Below are positions 55,386 through 64,000 of a DNA stretch of 64,000 bases, piece by piece. Numbering within the stretch: the stretch's first letter is position 1; each line of letters begins with the position of its first letter. This DNA comes from Rhizobium rhododendri (GTDB taxonomy: Bacteria > Pseudomonadota > Alphaproteobacteria > Rhizobiales > Rhizobiaceae), in the NCBI RefSeq assembly GCF_007000325.2, contig NZ_CP117268.1, positions 1,240,001-1,304,000 of the forward strand. The letters are read 5' to 3'. The position numbers and the translations under genes are program-made. The notes beneath the pieces were generated by a model. It was given only the letters and a program-made list of their open reading frames with translations. It was not told the DNA's origin and made no database searches.

Positions 55386-56456
55386 ATGATGCACGCTGTA
55401 TTTTTGAAACGGCAGAAAAGGCCACGGTTGAGGGCGGCGTTCATCGTCTTGCTGATGATATCGATCTTTATAGCCGACACGGTGACGGACTTCGAAATCG
55501 CCTTTGCGGTTTTTTATATTGCAGTCATCCTGATCGCCATTGGATTTCTCTCGACACGGGGGGTTATCGCGCTCGCAGTGCTGTGCATTTGCCTGACTGT
55601 CGTTAGCCTGCTCCTGACCCGGCATGGGTCTTTCGAGGCCGGACTGTTCAACTGTGGCATCAGCGCATGCGCCATCGGCATCACCACCTACCTGGGCCTC
55701 AAGACTGTCGCTGCCCAGGCCGCAGTCTATGACGCGCAGGAGCAGTTCGGCCGGATGGCACGTCTGACACGGCTGGGAGAATTGACGGCCTCGATCGCCC
55801 ACGAGATCAACCAGCCGCTCGCCGCAGTGACGACCAGCGCCGATGCGTGCCGCCGCTGGCTGGACCATTCGCCGCCCAATCTCGAAAGAGCGCGGCAAGC
55901 GGCCGAGCGAATTGTCGGTGATGCCAAGCGCGCCAGCGACGTCATCGTGCGGGTGAGAGGGCTGGCGAAAAACGACGTGCCCCATCGGGAAAGCTTCGAC
56001 CTCAACGCGGCCGCAACGGAAGCAATCGAAATGGCCCGTCACGAGATGGAGCGCAACAGCGTCGTGCTGCGGCTCGATCTTGCGCAAGACATGGCAATGG
56101 TCATGGCAGACAAAATCCAGATACAGCAAGTGATCAGCAATTTGCTGCTGAATGCCATCGAAGCGATGACCGATGTCCCGAGCTTCAAAAGGGAGCTGGC
56201 CATCTCCTCGTCCTATGACGATGCGACAGGCGCCACCTTTATCGTTGCCGATTCCGGCATCGGAATGAAGCAATCGACAATCGATCATTTGTTCGAGGCG
56301 TTCTGGACGACCAAGGAAAGTGGCATGGGCATCGGCCTCTCCATAAGTCGTTCCATCATAGAAGCGCATGGTGGACGCATCTCGGTGACATCAGCGCCGC
56401 GCATGGGCACCACCGTCCAGTTCAGCCTGCCGGCCAGGGAGGACGATCAATCATGA
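55386..56456 (+). CDS. Sensor histidine kinase with N-terminal membrane domain
   Basis: It encodes 356 residues (ATG 55386 or 55389). Three to four membrane segments lie within residues 15-105, with almost no periplasmic loop. The HisKA segment LGELTASIAHEINQPLAAVT has the phospho-His at about 139. The ATPase has N box QQVISNLLLNAIEAM, G1 FIVADSGIGM, F box FWTTKESGMGIGL with G2, and a final HGGRISVTSAPRMGTTVQFS. The HEINQPL form is typical of FixL/DctB-like HPK4 kinases. Its stop overlaps the response regulator ATG by four bases. The signal is unknown. Confidence 0.92.
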   Translation: MMHAVFLKRQKRPRLRAAFIVLLMISIFIADTVTDFEIAFAVFYIAVILIAIGFLSTRGVIALAVLCICLTVVSLLLTRHGSFEAGLFNCGISACAIGITTYLGLKTVAAQAAVYDAQEQFGRMARLTRLGELTASIAHEINQPLAAVTTSADACRRWLDHSPPNLERARQAAERIVGDAKRASDVIVRVRGLAKNDVPHRESFDLNAAATEAIEMARHEMERNSVVLRLDLAQDMAMVMADKIQIQQVISNLLLNAIEAMTDVPSFKRELAISSSYDDATGATFIVADSGIGMKQSTIDHLFEAFWTTKESGMGIGLSISRSIIEAHGGRISVTSAPRMGTTVQFSLPAREDDQS

Positions 56457-57091
56457 TCGGGCTCGGCCAGTTCGATATTTTGGACGATCCGGTCGTCTAT
56501 GTGGTCGACGATGACGTATCCGTGCGCACCGCACTGGAGGATCTGCTTGCATCCGTGGGGCTGGCGGTCTTGACCTATGGTTCCGTACACGAATTTCTGA
56601 GCGCACCGATAGCAGACGCGCCTGGCTGTCTCGTCCTCGACGTTCGAATGCCCGGGCAAAGCGGCCTTGAATTCCAGCAACGCATGACGGCTATGGGAAT
56701 TACGCTGCCCGTGATTTTCATCACCGGACACGGCGATATCGCCATGTCGGTCAAGGCGATGAAGAACGGGGCCATCGAGTTCCTGACGAAACCCTTTCGC
56801 GATCAGGACCTCCTTGATGCGATCCAGCTGGGCATAGACAGACACCGTCTGCAGCGAAAAGAGGAAATCGTATCGGCAAAACTGCGCGAGCTCTGGCAGA
56901 GCCTCACCACGTCGGAGCAGGCTGTCATGGAATTGGTCGTTAAGGGCTTGCTCAACAAACAGATCGCCGGGCAGCTCGGGGTCAGCGAAATCACCGTTAA
57001 GGTGCGACGTGGCCAGCTCATGCGCAAGATGAACGTCAAGTCCGTGACCGACCTCGTGAGGATCTGGGACAAACTGAAGCTCCGCAGCTGA
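56453..57091 (+). CDS. FixJ/NarL-type response regulator
   Basis: It encodes 212 residues. The receiver domain has VYVVDDDVSVRTALEDLLAS, the phospho-Asp 63 in CLVLDVRMPGQSG, Thr in FITGHGDIAMSVKAMKNGAI and the Lys in FLTKPFRD. The C-terminal LuxR-type helix-turn-helix has EQAVMELVVKGLLNKQIAGQ and GVSEITVKVRRGQLMRKM. The pair with the kinase by four-base overlap shows it is the cognate regulator, activating transcription. The next gene (aldehyde dehydrogenase) begins 168 bases downstream on the same strand and may be a target or co-transcribed. Confidence 0.93.
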   Translation: MIGLGQFDILDDPVVYVVDDDVSVRTALEDLLASVGLAVLTYGSVHEFLSAPIADAPGCLVLDVRMPGQSGLEFQQRMTAMGITLPVIFITGHGDIAMSVKAMKNGAIEFLTKPFRDQDLLDAIQLGIDRHRLQRKEEIVSAKLRELWQSLTTSEQAVMELVVKGLLNKQIAGQLGVSEITVKVRRGQLMRKMNVKSVTDLVRIWDKLKLRS

Positions 57092-57258
57092 CCCCTGGCG
57101 GATCGAAGCCCTGTCGAAACCATTGGCCTGAACAGCGCCGTCGATCGGCAGATTTGGCCGCAGCGGGCAAGCTTTCGGCAAGACCTGCCGCCAGCCCGCC
57201 TTGAACTGCGACCTATGCAATACCCGGTTGCGGGGGCGCCTTGATGCGGGAGCACGAG

Positions 57259-58686
57259 ATGAAGAATACGGACAAATTCTATATCGGCGGTGCATGGGTG
57301 GACCCCGTCGGTAAGGCCACTATCGATGTCACCGACCCCGCAACGGAACAGGCATTCGCGACGATTGCAATGGGCAATGCTGCCGACGCCGAAAGGGCGA
57401 TAGCGGCTGCGAGGCAGGCCTTCCCATCCTTCTCGCAAACCTCGAGAGAGCAGCGTCTTGCCCTGCTCAGGCGGGTGCTCGAGGTCCTCAAGCGTCGCAA
57501 CGACGAGATCGGCGACGTCATCTCGCGGGAGATGGGCGCACCGACAGCACTTGCACGCCAGTCACAGGCAATCCTTGGGGCTGCCCATTTTGCAGAAACA
57601 ATTCGCGCATTCGAAAGCTTCGATTGGGAATACATGCAAGGCGACACGCGCATTATCCACGAGCCGATCGGCGTCGTCGCGATGATCACGCCCTGGAACT
57701 GACCGATCAACCAGATTGCCTCCAAGGCCGCGCCGGCGCTGGCCACCGGCTGCACCATGGTGCTGAAGCCCTCGGAGATCGCGCCGCTGAATGCGATCCT
57801 GTTTGCAGAAATCATGCACGAGGCAGGTGTTCCCGCCGGTGTTTTCAACCTCATCCACGGCGATGGCCCGACAGTCGGCACGATCCTTGCCAGCCACCCC
57901 GATGTCGACATGATATCGTTCACCGGCTCCACCCGAGCGGGGATATCGGTGGCGACGGCAGCGGCCCCCACCGTCAAGCGCGTGCATCAGGAACTCGGCG
58001 GAAAGTCACCGAACATCGTCCTTAGAAGCGCTGACCTTAGCGCGGCGGTGACGATGGGCGTGCGCCGATGCTTCGATAATTCCGGCCAGTCCTGCAATGC
58101 GCCGACGCGCTTGCTCGTGCCGATGGAACGGATGGACGATGCCATCGCGGCAGCGGCAAAAGCCGCCGGTGAAATCGTCGTCGGGTCGCCGGCGGACCCG
58201 TCAACGACGATGGGGCCTGTGGTCAGCCAGCAGCAGTTCGACAAGATCCAGAACCTCATCCGCAAGGGGATCAACGAGGGCGCCGAGCTGATTGCCGGCG
58301 GCAATGATCGGCCGGTTCACCTGGACGTCGGCTACTACATCAAGCCGACCGTCTTTGCGAAGGTCGCCAACGACATGACGATTGCGCGGGAGGAGATCTT
58401 TGGTCCTGTGCTGGTCATGATCGGCTATGAAACCGAGGATGAGGCAGTCGCCATTGCCAACGACACGCCGTACGGCCTTGCCGCCTACATCCAGGGGGAC
58501 GCAAGCGAGGCACGCGCCCTGTCACGAAAGCTGCGAGCGGGAATTGTGCGTATCAATAATTCTGCCTGGGATGGCGCCGCACCGTTCGGCGGCTACAAGC
58601 AATCCGGCAATGGCCGTGAGTACGGCAAGTTCGGCATCCACGAGTTTACCGAGATCAAGGGTGTCGTCGGCTATGCCGGCACCTGA
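57259..58686 (+). pseudogene. NAD(P)-dependent aldehyde dehydrogenase with in-frame TGA
   Basis: ATG 57259 (ATG 57241 also in frame). The ALDH fold is complete over about 475 codons: FYIGGAWVDPVGKATIDVTD, then VAMITPWN, a TGA at 57700-57702 where Trp is expected, PINQIASKAAPALATGCTMV, LHQELGGKSPN-type VHQELGGKSPNIVL, the catalytic Cys in FDNSGQSCNAPTRLLVP, and EEIFGPVLVMIGYETEDEAV. Apart from TGG to TGA there is no other damage, so the mutation is recent, a sequencing error, or read through. The truncated product (about 147 residues) would lack the active site. Confidence 0.85.
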
Positions 58687-58718
58687 GAACCAGAGGCTTT
58701 AGACCTCGCCGGAGTTGG

Positions 58719-59594
58719 TCAGCCCAGGGCTTGGCTGACCAGTCCGTAGATCTTTGGGCGGGGTTCATCGCCCGGGCGATCCAGCAACCAGCGACCGCCA
58801 AGCGACATGCTGGTGACCGTATCGAAGACCGGCATCCCCGATTGCGTCAGGAACTCGGCAAAGTCACCCATCGCCTGGCGCGTATCGATGCGCAGGAAGG
58901 CGCCGGCATGGGCTTTCACGTGCGGGGCAGTCACGGCGATCGCATCGGCGTCATCGACGGCCACGACCGGACCGATCACGGTGCCCCGGCCGAAATTGCG
59001 TGCGAGGGAAAATGCGGCGATCCGGCCGCCGCGTATCAGCGCCACGCCCTTGGAAGCATGCAGCAGACGGCCAAGCAGCGCTGCCCTGTCGGTGCCATAG
59101 GCGGCGCGGTCGAGCGCTGCAATTTCCGCCAGATCGTCCAGCGTCACAGCGCGCAGAATAGCCTGCTCTGGGAGCGGCGGCTCGCCAGATAGCACCGCGG
59201 TTCCCTGGCACTGATAGACGGTTCTTTCTGCTGTGAAGCCCATGGAAAGATAGAGCCGCCGCGCCGCCCGTGTCGCATTGAGGCGCAGCGGACGCGACCC
59301 GGTTTGTCTCAAGACATGGTCCATCAGCCAGCGGCCATGGCCATGCGCCTGCAGCCTCGGCGAGGTAATGACCATGCCGACCGTGACAAAATCGTCCGAC
59401 AACGGAAACCACATGGCCGAGCCGATGGCACGGCCGATCTCGTCCTGCGCCACCACGCCGGACCCGATCTCGCGCAGCATCAGCCAATCCTTCACCCGGT
59501 GCGGCCAGCCGACGGCAAGCGACAACGCATGCAGCTTTTCGGGATCGGTTCCGGCGATGTCGCAAAGCTGCAGGTCAAAGGACTCCAGCCGCAT
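58719..59594 (-). CDS. Double-GNAT-domain acetyltransferase
   Basis: It encodes 291 residues from ATG 59594 (MRLESFDLQLCDI). The frame is open to 59720, but that part is not family-like. The first GNAT domain (about 1-130) has MVITSPRLQAHGHGRWLMDH with the acetyl-CoA loop, and NATRAARRLYLSMGF. The second half (LRAVTLDDLAEIAALDRAAY, then FSLARNFGRGTVIGPVVAVD) is the C-terminal acetyltransferase domain of this tandem type. Substrate unknown. It is convergent with the broken aldehyde dehydrogenase and divergent from the deacylase gene, which it might antagonise (acetylation versus deacetylation), by context only. Confidence 0.82.
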   Translation of the reverse strand: MRLESFDLQLCDIAGTDPEKLHALSLAVGWPHRVKDWLMLREIGSGVVAQDEIGRAIGSAMWFPLSDDFVTVGMVITSPRLQAHGHGRWLMDHVLRQTGSRPLRLNATRAARRLYLSMGFTAERTVYQCQGTAVLSGEPPLPEQAILRAVTLDDLAEIAALDRAAYGTDRAALLGRLLHASKGVALIRGGRIAAFSLARNFGRGTVIGPVVAVDDADAIAVTAPHVKAHAGAFLRIDTRQAMGDFAEFLTQSGMPVFDTVTSMSLGGRWLLDRPGDEPRPKIYGLVSQALG

Positions 59595-59842
59595 CGTTTC
59601 TTCTGTGGTCAATTCCCCCTCCGTCGCCCGCACTCCAAGATAGAGAGCCGGGCGGGCGACGACAATCGTCACCACCCCGTAACATCCATCTTGAACTGTC
59701 GATTTTCCGCCATTCGACACCGAAGATTTCGCTTCAAATACGGTCTTTTTCAGCAGTTTGCGCTGCAGCGGACGAACCTTCGGGGGACCCGTGCCGGAAT
59801 GTCTCCCTATGCTGCCGTCGACACACGAGGGACGGTTGCGCG

Positions 59843-60967
59843 ATGCATGAGCAGGACATTCTTGAACGGCTGGTCGCCTTCCCCTGTGTGGTCGGCACTG
59901 CCAACCATGACATCGTCGCGTGGATCCGTCGCCATGCAGAGAGCTGCGGCGCCAACGTGACGGTGGCGATGGGGCCGGAGGGCGACCGCGCCAATCTCTT
60001 TGCGACGATTGGCCCGAGAGACGTCCCGGGCATCCTTCTCTCCGGGCACATGGATGTGGTACCGGCCGGTGAACAGGGTTGGACCTCCGATCCTTTCCGT
60101 CTGCGCGCAGACGGAGACAGGCTCTACGGACGTGGCACCAGCGACATGAAGGGTTTCCTAGCCTGCGCCCTCGCAGCCCTCCCGGCGCTGGCAGCCATGC
60201 CCCTGACGCAGCCGGTGCATCTGGCCTTCTCCTATGACGAAGAGGCCGGTTGCCGAGGCGTGCCGCATCTGCTTCGGTTGCTGCCCGACCTCTGCGCCAA
60301 ACCTCAGGGCTGCATCATCGGCGAACCCAGCGGCCTGCGTGCGATCCGCGCCCACAAGGGCAAGGCTGCCGCCCGCATCGAGATCCGCGGCCTCACCGGC
60401 CATTCCTCGCGTCCGGATCTCGGCGCGAATTCCATCCATGCGATGGCATCGGTGCTCGGCGAGGCAGGTGCAACAGCCGCGCGACTTGCAAATGGTCCCT
60501 TCGACAGCAACTTCGAGCCGCCCTACTCCTCGCTGCAGGTCGGCGTTATCAGCGGTGGCCAGGCTGTCAACATTATCCCGGATTTCTGCACCGCCGACAT
60601 AGAGGCGCGCGCCATAGCGGGCGTTTCGCCCTCGACACTGTTGCAGCCGATTAAGGCCGCCCTGCTCGCCCTGGAAACACAAGGCTTCACCACCCGCTGG
60701 GACCTGCTCAGCGAATATCCAGCCTTGTCGCTTGCCGCCGACGCCCTCTTGGCAGGCCTCCTAGAAGCCTTGACGGGAAAACCCCCGCTTGCCGCCGTCA
60801 GCTACGGCACCGAGGCCGGACTATATCAGGCCGCCGGCATGGATGCGATCATCTGCGGGCCGGGCGATATCGGTCGCGCCCACAAGGCCGACGAGTATAT
60901 CGAAGTAAGCGAACTCGCAGCTTGCCGGAAGATGATCGAAGACCTCGGACGGCGATCATGCGCCTGA
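59843..60967 (+). CDS. M20-family deacylase, acetylornithine deacetylase-like
   Basis: It encodes 374 residues of the M20 di-zinc fold: [20 protein letters not shown] (His and Asp ligands), [20 protein letters not shown] (bridging Asp), [15 protein letters not shown] (general base Glu), [20 protein letters not shown], and [20 protein letters not shown] from the dimerisation lid. [22 protein letters not shown] ending ([17 protein letters not shown]) matches ArgE-like proteins. Given the catabolic neighbours it may deacylate another N-acyl amino acid rather than serve arginine synthesis. It starts the plus-strand cluster of four genes. Confidence 0.85.
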   Translation: MHEQDILERLVAFPCVVGTANHDIVAWIRRHAESCGANVTVAMGPEGDRANLFATIGPRDVPGILLSGHMDVVPAGEQGWTSDPFRLRADGDRLYGRGTSDMKGFLACALAALPALAAMPLTQPVHLAFSYDEEAGCRGVPHLLRLLPDLCAKPQGCIIGEPSGLRAIRAHKGKAAARIEIRGLTGHSSRPDLGANSIHAMASVLGEAGATAARLANGPFDSNFEPPYSSLQVGVISGGQAVNIIPDFCTADIEARAIAGVSPSTLLQPIKAALLALETQGFTTRWDLLSEYPALSLAADALLAGLLEALTGKPPLAAVSYGTEAGLYQAAGMDAIICGPGDIGRAHKADEYIEVSELAACRKMIEDLGRRSCA

Positions 60968-61034
60968 GCGCGATCTCCACCGATTGCCTTGGCAGTTGAT
61001 CGACACCTCCCACAACAACGAGCGGGACAATCGA

Positions 61035-61958
61035 ATGGCCTTTCTATTCAACTCGGACGCAGCGCGCGCCCGGATATTTGCCGCAGAGTTCGCCCGCGAG
61101 CTGCCTCGTCTGCCGTTTGTTACCGATGCGAAGTCGGTTGCTCCAGAAGACGTGCGCTACCTGCTGACCTGGACCGCGCCCGACGACCTTAAGCGCTACA
61201 CCAATCTCGAAGTGCTGTTTTCCATCGGCGCCGGGGTGGATCAGTTTGACGTTCAGGCCCTGCCGGACAGCGTCAAGCTGGTGCGGATGGTCGAGGACGG
61301 GATCGTGCGGATGATGCAGGAATATGTGACGCTCGCCGTACTGGCCTTGCACCGGGACCTGCCGGGCTATCTCGCACAGCAGCAACAGGGCGTTTGGAAA
61401 TCCCGCCCAGTGCGTCAAGCGCCAGACCAGCGTGTCGGTGTGCTCGGTCTCGGACTGCTCGGAAAGGCGGTACTGGAGCGCCTCGGGCCATTCGGCTTTT
61501 CGCTGGCGGGGTGGAGCCGCTCGCCTCGTGAGATCGAAGGCGTCGCGTGCTTCCATGGCGAAGACCAGCTCGATACATTTCTGGCGCGCACTGATATTCT
61601 GATCTGCCTCCTGCCGCTGACGCCGCAGACCCGGGGCTTGCTCAATACGGACCTCTTTTCGAAGCTGCCGGCCGGGGCATCGCTGATCCATGCGGGTCGC
61701 GGGCCGCAGCTCGATCAACAGGCATTGATCGACGCGCTGGACAGCGGGCACCTTTCCGGTGCGGTGCTCGACGTTACCGATCCTGAACCCCTCCCCGCCA
61801 GCGATCCCCTCTGGCAACACCCGAAGATCATCCTGACGCCGCATATCGCCAGCGTCACCCAACCCGAGACTGCCGCCAAGGCCGTCATCGCCAACATCCA
61901 CCGTCACGAGGCCGGGAAGGACCCGATCGGCCTCGTCGACCGCAAGCGCGGCTACTGA
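61035..61958 (+). CDS. D-2-hydroxyacid dehydrogenase, GhrA-like
   Basis: It encodes 307 residues from ATG 61035 (a TTG at 60984 is possible). The N-terminal catalytic part has [20 protein letters not shown]. The NAD(P) fold has [20 protein letters not shown], followed by [16 protein letters not shown], where Arg-Ser suggests NADPH preference. The catalytic Arg is in [15 protein letters not shown], Glu in [19 protein letters not shown] and His in [17 protein letters not shown]. Length and motifs match glyoxylate/hydroxypyruvate reductase A (312). It probably reduces a 2-keto acid in the pathway of this cluster. It lies 67 bases downstream of the deacylase. Confidence 0.87.
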   Translation: MAFLFNSDAARARIFAAEFARELPRLPFVTDAKSVAPEDVRYLLTWTAPDDLKRYTNLEVLFSIGAGVDQFDVQALPDSVKLVRMVEDGIVRMMQEYVTLAVLALHRDLPGYLAQQQQGVWKSRPVRQAPDQRVGVLGLGLLGKAVLERLGPFGFSLAGWSRSPREIEGVACFHGEDQLDTFLARTDILICLLPLTPQTRGLLNTDLFSKLPAGASLIHAGRGPQLDQQALIDALDSGHLSGAVLDVTDPEPLPASDPLWQHPKIILTPHIASVTQPETAAKAVIANIHRHEAGKDPIGLVDRKRGY

Positions 61959-61980
61959 CACTAAAAAGGAAAGAAAACGC

Positions 61981-62334
61981 ATGTCTCTTCTCAAGCTTAT
62001 CGACACCAACCCGACCACGGCTCCGCGCGAATCGAAGCCGACGGCCGAGCGTCTGATCTCCGGCGATCCGTCCTTCAAGACCTGGCCGCAGGACGCCTCG
62101 CGCGACGACAGCGTGCTGACCGGCGTATGGGAAGCGACCCCCGGCGAGACCCATTCGATCAAGGGGACGACCTACGAGTTCTGCCACCTCATAACCGGCG
62201 TTGTTGAAATCGTCGAGAAGGACGGCGAGACCTATACCTATCGCGCCGGCGACAGTTTTGTCATGAAGCCCGGCTTCGTCGGCATCTGGCGTACGATCGA
62301 GACCGTCCGCAAGATCTACGTCACCGTCAACTGA
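61981..62334 (+). CDS. Cupin-domain protein (DUF861 type)
   Basis: It encodes 117 residues, a single cupin barrel: VLTGVWEATPGETHSIKGTT, then YEFCHLITGVVEIVEKDGET, and GDSFVMKPGFVGIWRTIETV with RKIYVTVN at the end. This pattern is the DUF861/EutQ-like cupin found beside catabolic dehydrogenases. The metal-binding residues are incomplete (H, E, H but weak second motif), so it may bind a ligand or act as isomerase rather than dioxygenase. GGAAAG precedes ATG 61981, 22 bases after the dehydrogenase stop, so it is co-transcribed. Confidence 0.85.
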   Translation: MSLLKLIDTNPTTAPRESKPTAERLISGDPSFKTWPQDASRDDSVLTGVWEATPGETHSIKGTTYEFCHLITGVVEIVEKDGETYTYRAGDSFVMKPGFVGIWRTIETVRKIYVTVN

Positions 62335-62526
62335 ATTTTCCCCTGCGGGACAGCATCTCTCGCCAGTGCGCGCGGCACGATATCGCCGCGCTCAAAGCCG
62401 CCGAAGAATGCGCTGCGAACGCACCGGTAAACGGGAGATTCCATCGCCGCCCGGGCCACAGTCGACGCAAACTGCGCGGCAATGACCGCTAGTTTCGGTG
62501 GTCTGCCAACGCCCAGAGGAAATGCC

Positions 62527-63990
62527 ATGTCGCTGAGCTTCAATCCCGATTCCGTGCAGCTTCCCCACGGACATTTCATCGGCGGGCGGATGATCGCGGC
62601 AAAGGGTGAAATCGCCATGCACCGCCCCTCCGACGGCGCCGCGTTCGCCGATTGCCCCATAGCCGGGGCTGATCTTGTCGACGAGGCCGTTCAGGGCGCA
62701 AAACGCGCGTTGAAGGAAAGCGGCTGGGCAGATGTGAGGCCGCGCGAACGCACGCGGATGATGCATCGCTGGGCCGACCTGATCGAGGCCGAGGCGGAAA
62801 CATTGGCAAGGATTGAGGCAATCGCCTCGACGCGCCCCGTCGGCCACCTCATCCAGGGCGATATCGCCATCAGCGCCGAACAGATCCGCTTTTTTGCCGA
62901 GTTCGCCGACAAGGAGGGCAGCGATCTCGTGCCGACGAGCAAGGACAGCCTCGGCATGATCATGTCCGAACCCTATGGCGTGGTCGGCGCGATCACCCCC
63001 TGGAACTTTCCCCTGTCGATGGCCGCCTGGAAACTCGGGCCGGCGCTGGCTGCGGGCAATGCCGTGGTGCTCAAACCATCCGAACTCACGCCGTTTTCGG
63101 CGCTCTATCTTGCCGAGCTCTCGGTGCGCGCCGGCCTGCCCGCTGGCCTTATCAACATCGTGCTCGGCGATGGCGCGACGACCGGGACTGCAATCACCGG
63201 CCACCCGGAGATCGGCAAGATCAGCTTCACCGGCTCGACAGCGGCCGGACGTGCCATCATGGCCAACATCGCTCGAACGGGCATCAAACCGATGACGCTC
63301 GAGCTCGGTGGCAAGAGCCCGCAGCTGGTCTTTGCCGATGCCGACATTGCCCGCACCGCAAAGGCCGTGGCGCAGGGCATCCTGTCGAATGCCGGGCAGG
63401 CCTGCGTCGCCGGATCGCGGCTGATCGTCCACCAGTCGGTGGCGGCTCAGCTGGTCGATGCGCTGACATCAGCCATGGACGACATTACCCCAGGCCCGAC
63501 ATGGGACGAAAAGACGCAATATTCGCCGATCATTTCCGAGCGCCAGATCGGCCGCATCGACAGCATCGTCCGCGCATCGGTCGCCGAGGGTGCCGAATGC
63601 CTGCGTGGCGGCCAGATGCTGGAGCGCGACGGATATTTCTATGCACCGACACTGATCGCAGGCGTCACCCCATCCTCCCCTGCCGTGACCGAGGAAATCT
63701 TCGGCCCGGTGCTGACGATCCAGACATTCGTAGAAGAGGAAGAGGCCTTGGCGCTCGCCGACCACCCGACCTACGGGCTTGCGGCCGGCGTTTTCACGAC
63801 CGACCTGTCGCGAGCAATCCGGGTGACGAAGCGACTGCAGGCCGGTACGATCTGGGTGAATCGCTACGGGCGTTCGCGCGACCACATCCTTCCGACAGGC
63901 GGCTACAAAAGCTCCGGCATCGGCAAGGATCTCGGCCGCGATGCTTACCTCGCCAATCGGAAATCCAAAAGCGTCCTGATCGACCTGTAA
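62527..63990 (+). CDS. NAD(P)-dependent aldehyde dehydrogenase
   Basis: It encodes 487 residues from ATG 62527 with GAGG upstream; the frame reaches back to 62482. Conserved sites: VVGAITPWNFPLSMAAWKLG (Asn), AVVLKPSELTPFSALY (Lys, cofactor), FTGSTAAGRAIM, the Glu in LELGGKSPQLVF, the catalytic Cys in SNAGQACVAGSRLIVH, EEIFGPVLTIQTF, and WVNRYGRSRDHILPTGGYKS. It is a complete ALDH of the betaine/GABA-aldehyde type, substrate not clear. It is the last visible gene of the deacylase-dehydrogenase-cupin cluster, 192 bases after the cupin. The window ends 10 bases after its stop. It differs clearly from the broken ALDH at 57259. Confidence 0.92.
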   Translation: MSLSFNPDSVQLPHGHFIGGRMIAAKGEIAMHRPSDGAAFADCPIAGADLVDEAVQGAKRALKESGWADVRPRERTRMMHRWADLIEAEAETLARIEAIASTRPVGHLIQGDIAISAEQIRFFAEFADKEGSDLVPTSKDSLGMIMSEPYGVVGAITPWNFPLSMAAWKLGPALAAGNAVVLKPSELTPFSALYLAELSVRAGLPAGLINIVLGDGATTGTAITGHPEIGKISFTGSTAAGRAIMANIARTGIKPMTLELGGKSPQLVFADADIARTAKAVAQGILSNAGQACVAGSRLIVHQSVAAQLVDALTSAMDDITPGPTWDEKTQYSPIISERQIGRIDSIVRASVAEGAECLRGGQMLERDGYFYAPTLIAGVTPSSPAVTEEIFGPVLTIQTFVEEEEALALADHPTYGLAAGVFTTDLSRAIRVTKRLQAGTIWVNRYGRSRDHILPTGGYKSSGIGKDLGRDAYLANRKSKSVLIDL

Positions 63991-64000
63991 AGGAAAAATC

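Noticed and set aside
55257..56369. 370-codon minus-strand frame over the histidine kinase
   Set aside because: The plus strand encodes a full kinase with all motifs; the minus frame has none.
57700..57702. TGA read as selenocysteine
   Set aside because: The position is a conserved Trp/Phe in ALDHs, not a catalytic Cys, and I see no SECIS-like hairpin directly after it.

Overview
The window looks like chromosome of a Rhizobiaceae-type alphaproteobacterium (Rhizobium/Agrobacterium/Ensifer group). This rests on the MnmA, SerA, SerC and KatG sequences, a serC leader hairpin of the kind known from Rhizobiales, many rhizobial-type IS66/IS701/IS630/IS110 elements, and the contrast between high-GC core genes and AT-rich polysaccharide genes. 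The species cannot be fixed from sequence reading alone.

Bases 1-33000 are a mosaic accessory region: AT-rich cell-surface polysaccharide genes cut into blocks by decayed mobile elements. The polysaccharide set comprises a secreted protein of unknown function, five glycosyltransferases of GT2/GT4/GT25 type, a WecG/TagA/CpsF transferase, a hexapeptide acyltransferase, a Wzy-like polymerase and a Wzx-like flippase. Together these look like parts of one Wzx/Wzy-type exopolysaccharide or capsule pathway. The clearest operon is 5.7-10.7 kb on the minus strand: WecG-like, GT4, GT2, acyltransferase, polymerase. The mobile DNA is deeply nested. An IS701-like element (19237-24895) contains an IS66 element (19451-24792, near-perfect 8-bp target duplication), and its tnpB is replaced by a cassette with a large serine recombinase. 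A second IS701 remnant (31764-32094) carries an IS66 end, which is joined to a three-tyrosine-recombinase (RIT) element (28.3-31.6 kb) bounded by 166-bp inverted repeats. The region ends at the 3' end of a tRNA-Met(CAT) gene (33000-33076), a classic island boundary.

Bases 33.0-40.6 kb are core genome: mnmA, a membrane protein, an MscS-type channel, a membrane-bound GT2, and the serine pathway genes serC-serA with a structured leader. Bases 40.56-43.51 kb are a small decayed prophage or island remnant: hicAB toxin-antitoxin, broken phage metallopeptidase and DUF2280-like genes, a degenerate initiator-tRNA copy and a small secreted protein. It is bracketed by a 20-bp direct repeat that is part of the serC leader hairpin.

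Bases 43.6-64.0 kb are again core-like: two paralogous outer-membrane beta-barrel proteins, a GH63-type glucosidase, katG, an ABC importer (ATPase plus fused double permease), a two-component system, an aldehyde dehydrogenase broken by one TGA codon, a double GNAT acetyltransferase, and a catabolic cluster (M20 deacylase, 2-hydroxyacid dehydrogenase, cupin, aldehyde dehydrogenase).

I found no CRISPR array and no convincing new defence system. The least explained objects are the RIT element with inverted IS66 tails, the recombinase cassette inside IS66, the secreted protein at 2242-3309, and the hairpin repeat shared by the serC leader and the far end of the prophage remnant.
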